Under the pieces are notes generated by a model that saw only the letters and a program-made list of their open reading frames with translations, was not told the origin of the DNA and searched no databases. A stretch of 5,426 bases of DNA from a bacterium (GTDB taxonomy: Bacteria > CBDUZB01 > JAGLHV01). The translations under genes were made by a program, and so were the position numbers. Location of the stretch: positions 1 through 5,426 of the forward strand of contig JAGLHV010000106.1 in NCBI GenBank assembly GCA_023143305.1, read 5' to 3'. Shown piece after piece: positions 1 to 5,426 of the stretch (position 1 is the first letter of the stretch; the number at the start of each line of letters is the position of its first letter).

Positions 1-27
1 AAACACATTTCACCTTCATTTTTTTTG

Positions 28-65
28 TTTTGAATTTAGTGTTTTAGATTTTGAATTTGTTTAGA
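28..65. repeat. imperfect tandem repeat in AT-rich leader
   Basis: Two adjacent copies of a TTTTGAATTT...TTTAGA unit are visible, 21 nt at 28-48 and 17 nt at 49-65. They differ by a few inserted bases in the middle. They lie upstream of the candidate promoter of the nucleotidyltransferase gene. The unit is so T-rich that chance is a real alternative, and no regulator is implied. Nothing else in 1-100 could be assigned; no gene is supported there. Confidence 0.35.
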
Positions 66-104
66 TGGTATGACAATTGTATAAAGAGATAGTTGTAATT
101 TTGT

Positions 105-135
105 TTGACAGTTTCTATGTTTATTTTTTGATAAT
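105..135 (+). promoter_or_regulatory. candidate sigma70-type promoter of the nucleotidyltransferase-argF operon
   Basis: A perfect -35 hexamer TTGACA at 105-110 is followed after 19 nt by GATAAT at 130-135, which matches TATAAT at five of six positions. The spacer is 2 nt longer than ideal. Transcription would start near 142, giving a very short leader that holds just the strong Shine-Dalgarno at 146-153. A weaker alternative is TATAAA at 80-85 with TTGTTT at 57-62 (17-nt spacer). Neither can be proven by reading alone. Confidence 0.4.
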
Positions 136-159
136 ATCAATAAAGAAGGGAGGTTTTTT

Positions 160-1206
160 ATGAAGGCAATGATTATGGCTGCGGGAATTGGAACGAGGTT
201 GAGGCCTTTGACTTATAGTGTCCCTAAGCCGATGATGCCCTTGGCTAATAGGCCTGTTTTAGAATATACATTACAATTATTAAAAAAACATAATATTACC
301 GAAGTAACCATTAATTTGTACACTGCACCTGAAATGATTACCGGTTATTTTGGGGATGGTTCTTCTTTGGGGATGAAAATTAATTATTCCGTAGAAAAGG
401 AATTAATGGGTACTGCCGGGGGAGTAAAAAAAGTGGAGGATTTTTTTGGTGAAACATTTTTAGTGATGAGCGGGGATGGGCTTACCGATATTAATTTAAC
501 TGAAGTAATTGAATTTCATCGTCAAAAGAAAGCATTGGCTACGATGGTACTAAAAGCGGTTGATACCCGTTTTGAATACGGGGTTACTATGGTGGACAAT
601 GAAAATAGAATTGAAAAATTTGTAGAAAAGCCGAACTGGGGAGATGTTTTTTGTAATACCGTAAATACGGGGATTTATGTTTTCCAAAAAGAAATTTTTA
701 ATTTTATGCCCTCTAATAAATTTTATGATTTCGGACATGATTTATGGCCTTTGCTTTTGGAAAAAAGAGAAAAAATTTTTGGTTGCCTCAGGGAAGAATA
801 TTGGTGTGATATTGGAAATTTGGACGAATATAAAAAAGCCCAGCAAAATGTTTTAGAAGGTAAAGTAGAAATATGTATGCCCGGGGAAAAATATGCGGAA
901 AATGTTTGGGTAGGAAAAGAAACTAAAATAGACAAAACAGCCCGAATAACAGGGCCATGTTTAATTGGTAAAAAATGTCAAATAGAGAAGGGTGTTTGTT
1001 TGGGACCGGGTACTAGTATCGGAGATTATTCGGTTATTAAAGAGGGGGCAATTTTAAACAATTGTATCCTATGGAATAACGTTTGTATTGATGAGAATGT
1101 AGAATTAAAGAATTGTATTTTGGGAGATTCCACGCATATTTCCGGAAATATTTCCGCTTTTAATGGAGTGGTGATTAATGTCGGGAAAAAAGAGGAAAAA
1201 AAATGA
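160..1206 (+). CDS. sugar-1-phosphate nucleotidyltransferase (mannose-1-phosphate guanylyltransferase-like)
   Basis: This cytoplasmic enzyme should join a nucleoside triphosphate to a sugar-1-phosphate, releasing pyrophosphate and an NDP-sugar for polysaccharide or glycoconjugate synthesis. The N-terminal catalytic Rossmann-like domain (about 1-235) has the signature AAGIGTRLRPLT (7-18), the VPKP lysine motif (21-24), GTAGG (84-88), the metal-binding SGD (104-106), EKP (156-158), NTGIYVF (169-175) and WCDIGN (215-220). Residues about 245-340 look like left-handed beta-helix hexapeptide repeats (for example ITGPCLIG, LGPGTSIG). The closest family I recall is the ManC/GlmU-like group, often annotated as mannose-1-phosphate guanylyltransferase and sometimes fused to a phosphomannomutase. 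Here the protein stops at 348 residues without that fusion. The start is fixed by AAGGGAGG at 146-153, 6 nt upstream of ATG. The stop overlaps the argF start (ATGA). The choice of nucleotide and sugar cannot be read from the sequence; glucose-1-phosphate is an alternative. Confidence 0.9.
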   Translation: MKAMIMAAGIGTRLRPLTYSVPKPMMPLANRPVLEYTLQLLKKHNITEVTINLYTAPEMITGYFGDGSSLGMKINYSVEKELMGTAGGVKKVEDFFGETFLVMSGDGLTDINLTEVIEFHRQKKALATMVLKAVDTRFEYGVTMVDNENRIEKFVEKPNWGDVFCNTVNTGIYVFQKEIFNFMPSNKFYDFGHDLWPLLLEKREKIFGCLREEYWCDIGNLDEYKKAQQNVLEGKVEICMPGEKYAENVWVGKETKIDKTARITGPCLIGKKCQIEKGVCLGPGTSIGDYSVIKEGAILNNCILWNNVCIDENVELKNCILGDSTHISGNISAFNGVVINVGKKEEKK

Positions 1207-2141
1207 AGAATTTAATTTCTATTTGTTCTTTAACCAGACAGGAGATAGAAAAAATTATTGCTCTTACCGGCAAAATAAAATATGAGAAAAAGGTAAAAAA
1301 AGGCGATAAACCTTTGACCGGAAAAATTTTGGCTATGATTTTCGAAAAACCTTCTTTACGCACCAGGGTAACTTTTGAAGTAGGAATGATTCAATTGGGC
1401 GGTAATACTATTTATTTATCCAGTGAGGATGTACAATTAGGAAAAAGAGAGGCTGTTTCCGATGTGGCTAAGAATTTATCCCGTTGGGTAGATGTAATAA
1501 TGATTAGGACTTACCACCAGGAAAAAATCGAAATAATGGCCAGGACAGCAAACATTCCCGTGATTAACGGCCTTTCCGATTTAGAACATCCCTGTCAGGT
1601 ATTAGGGGATTTTTTTACTATTCTGGAGAAAAAAAAGAGTTTTAAAAATTTAAAGATTTGTTTTATCGGTGACGGGAATAATGTATGTTATTCTTTAATG
1701 TTTGCAGCAGCTAAATTGGGAGTCAATATTAGTCTGGCGATTCCGGATAGCTATAGGCCTGAAAAAAAATATATTAATATGGCCCAAAAAGATGCATTGG
1801 TTTCGGGTAGTAAAATAGAATTTTTTAAAGATCCTTATCAGGCAGTAAAAGATGCTGATGTTGTTTATACTGATGTGTGGACATCAATGGGTAAAGAAAA
1901 AGAAAGAAAAAAAAGGATAAAGGATTTTAAAAATTATCAGGTTAACCGGAAATTACTTGAAAAAGCACATAAAGATTTCATTGTGATGCATTGTTTACCG
2001 GCTCATCGGGGAGAAGAAATTACCGGGGAAGTGATAGATGGTTTGCATTCCGTGGTTTTTGATCAGGCAGAAAACAGGCTCCATGTACAGAAAGCTATTT
2101 TAACTTTACTGATGAAATCAAAAATCAGAAAAAGTAAATAA
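1203..2141 (+). CDS. argF: ornithine carbamoyltransferase
   Basis: The enzyme makes citrulline from ornithine and carbamoyl phosphate in arginine biosynthesis, in the cytoplasm, normally as a trimer. The 312-residue length is typical. The carbamoyl-phosphate loop is FEKPSLRTR (47-55), with Leu replacing the common Thr of STRTR, a variant found in other family members. HPCQ is at 129-132 and GDGNN at 156-160. DVWTSMG (224-230) and HCLPAHRGEEI (263-273) mark an ornithine rather than an aspartate carbamoyltransferase; HCLP holds the ornithine-binding Cys. Start choice: AGAGG at 1191-1195 lies 7 nt upstream of the ATG, inside the end of the preceding gene. The ATGA overlap suggests translational coupling, and the gene probably shares the promoter near 105-135. 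No other arg gene and no ARG-box-like operator is seen here. The gene ends 25 bp before the stop of a convergent gene. The symbol argF rests on family identity, not on synteny. Confidence 0.95.
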   Translation: MKNLISICSLTRQEIEKIIALTGKIKYEKKVKKGDKPLTGKILAMIFEKPSLRTRVTFEVGMIQLGGNTIYLSSEDVQLGKREAVSDVAKNLSRWVDVIMIRTYHQEKIEIMARTANIPVINGLSDLEHPCQVLGDFFTILEKKKSFKNLKICFIGDGNNVCYSLMFAAAKLGVNISLAIPDSYRPEKKYINMAQKDALVSGSKIEFFKDPYQAVKDADVVYTDVWTSMGKEKERKKRIKDFKNYQVNRKLLEKAHKDFIVMHCLPAHRGEEITGEVIDGLHSVVFDQAENRLHVQKAILTLLMKSKIRKSK

Positions 2142-2166
2142 GTTGCGGTTGAGTTTTTTAAATATT

Positions 2167-2344
2167 TTAAGGCTGTTCTTCAGCTGTTATAGTTACAGTT
2201 ATAGTTTGTTGTGTTTTTAAAGTAGTACTGCTGGGTGATTCAAACCTGAACCATAAATATCTATCTTCACTGGGCGGCACATTATATCCTTTAGCCGCTT
2301 CCCCCTCGTCATCTTTGGCAAAATCTCCCGTAGAACATACCCGC
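2167..2344. repeat. copy 1 of a 178-bp direct repeat (C-terminal module)
   Basis: This stretch encodes the last 58 residues and stop codon of the 874-residue protein. It matches 5249-5426 without gaps at all but 9 of 178 bases. The match begins exactly at the stop codon on the left; sequences beyond it are unrelated. On the right it continues to the window edge, so the full length of the repeat is unknown. Confidence 0.95.
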
Positions 2345-4791
2345 TGAGTAGTTCCAATGGCATCGGAAAAACTTCCTCCGATATCAAAATGGCTGGTTTG
2401 TGCTGTGGCCGTCTGGAAATTACCGCACATACGGAATTCTTCCGCCCCGGGAGCAGTGTCAGTAACGCAGGTCCAGCCGGGATGGGAAGCAAGGTGAAGG
2501 CAATAGCGTTCGTTGACATCTCCGTCATTGGTAACGGTAATTGAGCTAATGGAAACATTTGTACTGTTTTTAAGCACTGTTCCGAAATCGCAAGCAGAAG
2601 AATCAATGGAGATACTTATGTTAGTTCCGGCTCCGCTCCGTGAGGCCTGGTCGGTATTGGCATAGGCACCCATATTAACCATGTCTCCGTTATCTTCAGT
2701 TTCATTATCATAATATGTATACTCTACACTACCTGAATAAGGGGTTCCGGCATCAATACAGGGACTGGATTCAGCATCATTAATCCAACCTCCGCTTGTC
2801 CAGTGACCGGCAGTGGATTTTAAATGAAAATCACTGCCGGGAGTTACGAATTTCGGGTCTTCTGATATTGAATTTGCATCTGGAGATAGATAACAGGCTT
2901 GCCAATCAACCAGGGTGGTGTAAGTTTCTGACGGGTTTACCCAAGACCAGGTGTAAGCCAACCGGTTACCGGCGTCAACATAAAAAATATTATAATCGGA
3001 ATCCGGTGCGTTATTATAAAAACCACCATCGCTCAAAAAAACTTGCTCTATTAGTGTTGAGCAATCATTAACACAGAAGATATTGTTCCGAACAGTAGCT
3101 CCTGAAAAGTCCGGCTGGAAGATGGCTGAGATAACATTATAAAATGTATTATTGTATGCCTGGGAATTTTGGCCTAATCGCCAGATTCCAGCGCTGTTGT
3201 GATTAAAATTCCCATTAGTGCTAACACGAATTAAATCGTGAAATATGCAGTTACGAATAGTAGTAAAAGAAGCAGCTGCTCCAACCCCATGCGATAGTGT
3301 TCCGGTAAAGTTTATTCCTTGAATTGTAACATAAGAAATGCTGATCAGTAAAGCTCCGTAAGAGTTTTGGCTGTCATAATTAGCAAATAAAACCGTACTG
3401 GTATCGTTTTTCCATGTGGGCCTTTCTCCGGTCTTAGAACGGATAGTTAATGTGTCTGATGAAGTAGTAGTCAGACCGGAAAGAGCTACTCCTTCTACGT
3501 AATCAGCACTGTTTTGAATTTGAATATAAAATTTACCTTTACCGGTTAAATCATTGGATTCATTGGTGCAAAGGTCGGAAAATGCCTGTCCTATCGTTTG
3601 CCAGCAGTTATCCAGTACATCAGGATTCCCATCAGGGACACCACTATTGTCAGGGGCAGTAGAATTGACATAATAAAAAGTGAAGGACTTAATTATTGCT
3701 GCACCTAATTGAACGGCATAAGTGCTAATATCATCACTTGCAGAGGAAATAGTAACGTCACCCGAAGAAGTGATTTCTATTCCCACGGTAGTATCTTCCA
3801 CTGCGGAAGGGCTTACATCCAGGATTACATGGATGTAGTTTGTTGTTGCATATTCTGCAGTTACCGGTGTAGATGAAAAATCAAAACTGGCCTGATTACT
3901 GGCATTAAAACTTGTGCTTGTTGCCAGTTGACTTTCGGTTCCGTTGTAGATACCGTCTGTATCGGTAAATAATTTTATATTACTCAGGACAGCATCGGCA
4001 TCACAGGTTCCGTATTCGGTAATGGTAATAGTGCTCAAATCACGCGCTTCGGTGGTGTTATCAGCGTAATATTTAAAGGTCCCGACAACCAGATTGGAGG
4101 TACCTTTGCATAACGAATGAACTCCGCTATGTTTAGCAATGGTTACCTGTGTTTGCCCCGTAGCGGTATAATCAATTACCAATTTAGGTCTGTAATTATT
4201 GTATCCTGTATCTACCGTATAAAATCCGCAGTTATTAAAAGGTTGTCCGCTTTCAGCATCATTTTTAACCAGTAAACCGTCATTATTAGCCGGTGTATTC
4301 CACCAGTCCTGGATTGTGCTGGTAGCCGTATAACTTGCTTCTGCTCCGTTAGTATCCTGGTAGGTGTAATTACCAAGTTCAGTGGGATTAAAGGTACCCC
4401 CGGCAGTAGTCCAGGCGGTTGCATTATCTCTATTATTCCAGCAGGCGTATCCTGAAGTCCAGTTTTCGGTGAGTTGATAACATCTAAGGGTTAAACCACT
4501 ACTTCCTACGGTATTTTCATACATATAGAAAGTAGCCGAATTTATTGAAGAACCAGGGGGAATAATGGAAAGAAGGTCAAATTGGGCAATGTATCTATAC
4601 ACAGTACTATTAGTGTGTCCTATTGCGTATGAAGTTTGTGAGCGATTTATAGTAGTTGGGTCGTCACTATCTATTCCGTTATCTGCGGTTGGGTATATGG
4701 TCACAATATCTGTTTTGGCATATTCAATCCAGAAAGCAAGATGAAAAACAATAAAAAGTAATAATAAAACAATTTTTTTGTGTAATTTCAT
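2167..4791 (-). CDS. secreted multidomain beta-helix surface protein
   Basis: I do not recognise this 874-residue protein by name; only its architecture is clear. It starts with a signal peptide (KLHKK, then a hydrophobic stretch at about 7-22), so it is exported. Residues about 28-210 resemble a DNRLRE/CBM96-like beta-sandwich: TADNGIDS near the start, YRYIAQFDLLSIIPPG, SATFYMY, W and WNN positions, and RPKLVIDYTA at the end. Residues about 213-369 are a second beta-rich, Ser/Thr-rich domain I cannot name. Residues about 372-722 look like a right-handed parallel beta-helix: YVTIQGINFTG, TTIRNCIFHD, NNTFYNV, VRNNIFC, SDYNIF, DPKFV, DFHLKS, SPCIDAGTP, VNMGAYANT. Residues about 723-874 form an Ig-like C-terminal domain (DFGTVLKNS, ITVTNDGD). 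No LPXTG motif, C-terminal membrane helix or catalytic motif is visible. The role is probably carbohydrate binding or adhesion at the surface. AGAGGA lies 9 nt upstream of the ATG. Base composition is visibly richer in G+C than the flanking spacers. Confidence 0.88.
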   Translation of the reverse strand: MKLHKKIVLLLLFIVFHLAFWIEYAKTDIVTIYPTADNGIDSDDPTTINRSQTSYAIGHTNSTVYRYIAQFDLLSIIPPGSSINSATFYMYENTVGSSGLTLRCYQLTENWTSGYACWNNRDNATAWTTAGGTFNPTELGNYTYQDTNGAEASYTATSTIQDWWNTPANNDGLLVKNDAESGQPFNNCGFYTVDTGYNNYRPKLVIDYTATGQTQVTIAKHSGVHSLCKGTSNLVVGTFKYYADNTTEARDLSTITITEYGTCDADAVLSNIKLFTDTDGIYNGTESQLATSTSFNASNQASFDFSSTPVTAEYATTNYIHVILDVSPSAVEDTTVGIEITSSGDVTISSASDDISTYAVQLGAAIIKSFTFYYVNSTAPDNSGVPDGNPDVLDNCWQTIGQAFSDLCTNESNDLTGKGKFYIQIQNSADYVEGVALSGLTTTSSDTLTIRSKTGERPTWKNDTSTVLFANYDSQNSYGALLISISYVTIQGINFTGTLSHGVGAAASFTTIRNCIFHDLIRVSTNGNFNHNSAGIWRLGQNSQAYNNTFYNVISAIFQPDFSGATVRNNIFCVNDCSTLIEQVFLSDGGFYNNAPDSDYNIFYVDAGNRLAYTWSWVNPSETYTTLVDWQACYLSPDANSISEDPKFVTPGSDFHLKSTAGHWTSGGWINDAESSPCIDAGTPYSGSVEYTYYDNETEDNGDMVNMGAYANTDQASRSGAGTNISISIDSSACDFGTVLKNSTNVSISSITVTNDGDVNERYCLHLASHPGWTCVTDTAPGAEEFRMCGNFQTATAQTSHFDIGGSFSDAIGTTQRVCSTGDFAKDDEGEAAKGYNVPPSEDRYLWFRFESPSSTTLKTQQTITVTITAEEQP

Positions 4792-4817
4792 TTTTTAAAA
4801 TCCTCTTTTTAAACTAC

Positions 4818-5127
4818 TTATTCGGATACTAGAATTGTTCCGGTTATTGCTTTTCCGTTAACTTTTAATTGATAGACATAAATACCACTTCTTACTTTTA
4901 TTCAGTCATTAAATTTTCTATTTCAGCAAAGAGAATTAGTTATTTCTCCGTGAAGCATATCTGCTACATAAGAGCCGGTTATTTAATGTATCATTAATAA
5001 TATCGTTGGATATATCAAATTGGCCAAGACAATCATAAGCGTTCTGACCATTAGTAAATGCATAACTTTTCATATGCAGAAAAAAAATAAATATAAAAAT
5101 GAAATAAAATAAAATAATTTTTTTCAT
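4818..5127 (-). pseudogene. decayed secreted protein gene: NHL-like start fused out of frame to a FlgD-Ig-like tail
   Basis: From ATG at 5127 a 63-residue frame runs to TAA at 4936-4938. It has a lysine start, a long hydrophobic signal segment rich in I and F ending near SYA, then TNGQNAYDCLGQFD, which resembles the NGQ..xxLGQxD opening of NHL-repeat secreted proteins. From about position 4979 the next frame resumes sense: GSYVADMLHGEITNSLC, TGA (4923-4925), NRKFND, TGA (4902-4904), then IKVRSGIYVYQLKV...ILVSE and TAA at 4818-4820. This second part fits the end of a FlgD-Ig-like C-terminal domain. The first TGA falls where that family usually has Trp and the second where Gly is common, as expected of TGG and GGA decay. 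The middle of the protein is missing. I read this as an internal deletion with a frameshift and later stop mutations. No clear Shine-Dalgarno precedes the ATG. It ends 26 bp before the start of the 874-residue gene. A real 63-residue peptide remains possible but less likely. Confidence 0.6.
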
Positions 5128-5185
5128 TGTTTTAAACTTTATTAATTTTGTAAACTTTTAGTTAAACATTTTTATTATGATATTT

Positions 5186-5214
5186 ATTATATAAAAAACC
5201 ATATTCTGTTTCAA
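5186..5214 (-). promoter_or_regulatory. near-consensus sigma70-type promoter on the minus strand
   Basis: Read on the minus strand, TTGAAA (5209-5214) is followed after exactly 17 nt by a perfect TATAAT (5186-5191). This is the best promoter match in the window. Transcription would begin near 5179, about 50 nt before the ATG of the decayed gene at 5127, and would continue toward the 874-residue gene. The surroundings are very AT-rich, which raises the chance rate of such matches, but hexamers this good with ideal spacing are still notable. No other clear promoter is visible between here and 4791. Confidence 0.6.
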
Positions 5215-5248
5215 TACTTTATTTTTTAAATATAAATATAATTATTGA

Positions 5249-5426
5249 TTAAGGCTGTTCTTCAGCCGTTATAGTTACAGTTATAGTTTGTTGTGTTTTT
5301 AAAGTAGTACTGCTCGGTGATTCAAACCTGAACCATAAATATCTATCTTCACTGGGAGGCACATTATATCCTTTAGCCGCTACACCTTCGTCATCTTTAA
5401 CAAAATCTCCTGTAGAACATACCCGC
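5249..5426 (-). CDS. C-terminal end of a secreted protein sharing its tail with the 874-residue neighbour (partial, runs off the right edge)
   Basis: Only the last 58 codons and the TAA (5249-5251) are inside the window; the start lies beyond 5426. The protein end differs from that of the 874-residue protein at two residues: FVK instead of FAK and EGVAA instead of EGEAA. It ends in the same TVTITAEEQP. It is therefore the end of an Ig-like C-terminal module, presumably on another exported protein. Whether the upstream domains (DNRLRE-like, beta-helix) are also shared cannot be seen. The gene has the same orientation as the decayed gene and the 874-residue gene. About 120 bp of AT-rich sequence (5128-5248) separates its stop from the decayed gene and holds a promoter but no convincing terminator. 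Confidence 0.88.
   Translation of the reverse strand, partial: RVCSTGDFVKDDEGVAAKGYNVPPSEDRYLWFRFESPSSTTLKTQQTITVTITAEEQP
5249..5426. repeat. copy 2 of the 178-bp direct repeat
   Basis: This is the partner of 2167-2344, in the same orientation, with the stop codons 3082 bp apart. Nine substitutions and no indels separate the copies. Six are silent, and three fall in two codons that change an amino acid. The pattern points to a coding repeat kept under protein-level selection or homogenised by gene conversion, not to a mobile element; no terminal inverted repeats or transposase are seen. Confidence 0.95.

Noticed and set aside
1..19. A possible divergent gene start on the minus strand (ATG at 17-19, reading MKVKCV off the left edge).
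   Set aside because: Only six codons are visible and there is no Shine-Dalgarno upstream, so a gene cannot be supported.
73..80. Palindrome ACAATTGT in the leader as an operator.
   Set aside because: An 8-bp palindrome made mostly of A and T is expected by chance in such AT-rich DNA, and no regulator is known from the context.
2172..2184. Small hairpin GCTG-TTCTT-CAGC at the end of the 874-residue gene (5-bp stem in copy 2 at 5254) as a terminator.
   Set aside because: The stem is very short, lies inside coding sequence, and is not followed by a T-run in the direction of transcription.
2796..3071. A 91-residue open frame on the plus strand inside the 874-residue gene.
   Set aside because: It lies antisense to a well-supported beta-helix coding region, has no Shine-Dalgarno of note, and its translation shows no domain. 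The other open frames at 550-738, 723-935, 1175-1363, 2217-2606 and 4212-4424 are shadows of real genes for the same reason.
4902..4925. Two in-frame TGA codons with no TAA or TAG until the natural end, suggesting TGA recoding to Trp or Gly.
   Set aside because: The nucleotidyltransferase ends in TGA right where argF starts, and the genes here use TGG for Trp. A frameshift and a missing middle also mark this gene as decayed, so mutation is the simpler reading.
2167..5426. The pair of direct repeats as ends of a transposon or integrated element.
   Set aside because: The repeats are the coding 3' ends of two genes, and there is no transposase, integrase, terminal inverted repeat or target duplication between or beside them.

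Overview
The window looks like chromosomal DNA of a low-GC bacterium, probably from an uncultured Gram-negative-type lineage. The style of the secreted proteins (DNRLRE-like domain, beta-helix, Ig-like tail, NHL/FlgD-like remnant) recalls Omnitrophota or Elusimicrobiota. That placement is a guess from memory of such proteins, with no marker gene to support it. The standard genetic code fits: both intact plus-strand genes use TGG for Trp, and the first ends in TGA. There are no rRNA or tRNA genes, CRISPR array, insertion sequence or prophage genes.

Plus strand, 1-2141: an AT-rich leader with a candidate promoter is followed by a two-gene operon. The first gene is a sugar-1-phosphate nucleotidyltransferase (160-1206). 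It overlaps ornithine carbamoyltransferase argF (1203-2141) by four bases (ATGA). Both are housekeeping enzymes, one for activated sugars and one for arginine synthesis.

Minus strand, 2167-5426: a cluster of genes for secreted surface proteins that converges on argF with only 25 bp between stop codons. Transcription runs right to left. First comes the 3' end of a gene cut by the window edge (5249-5426). Next is a near-consensus sigma70-type promoter (5186-5214), then a decayed gene (4818-5127). Last is an intact 874-residue secreted multidomain protein (2167-4791). The last 58 residues of the cut gene and of the 874-residue protein match except at two positions, so the two are paralogues or at least share a C-terminal module.

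The decayed gene keeps its promoter, signal peptide and an NHL-like N-terminus. It has lost its middle and continues in another frame as a FlgD-Ig-like tail with two in-frame TGA codons. Its promoter is the only clear one upstream of the 874-residue gene and may now drive it. This remnant and the near-identical C-terminal modules are the most interesting points. I found no convincing evidence for a wholly new biological system.
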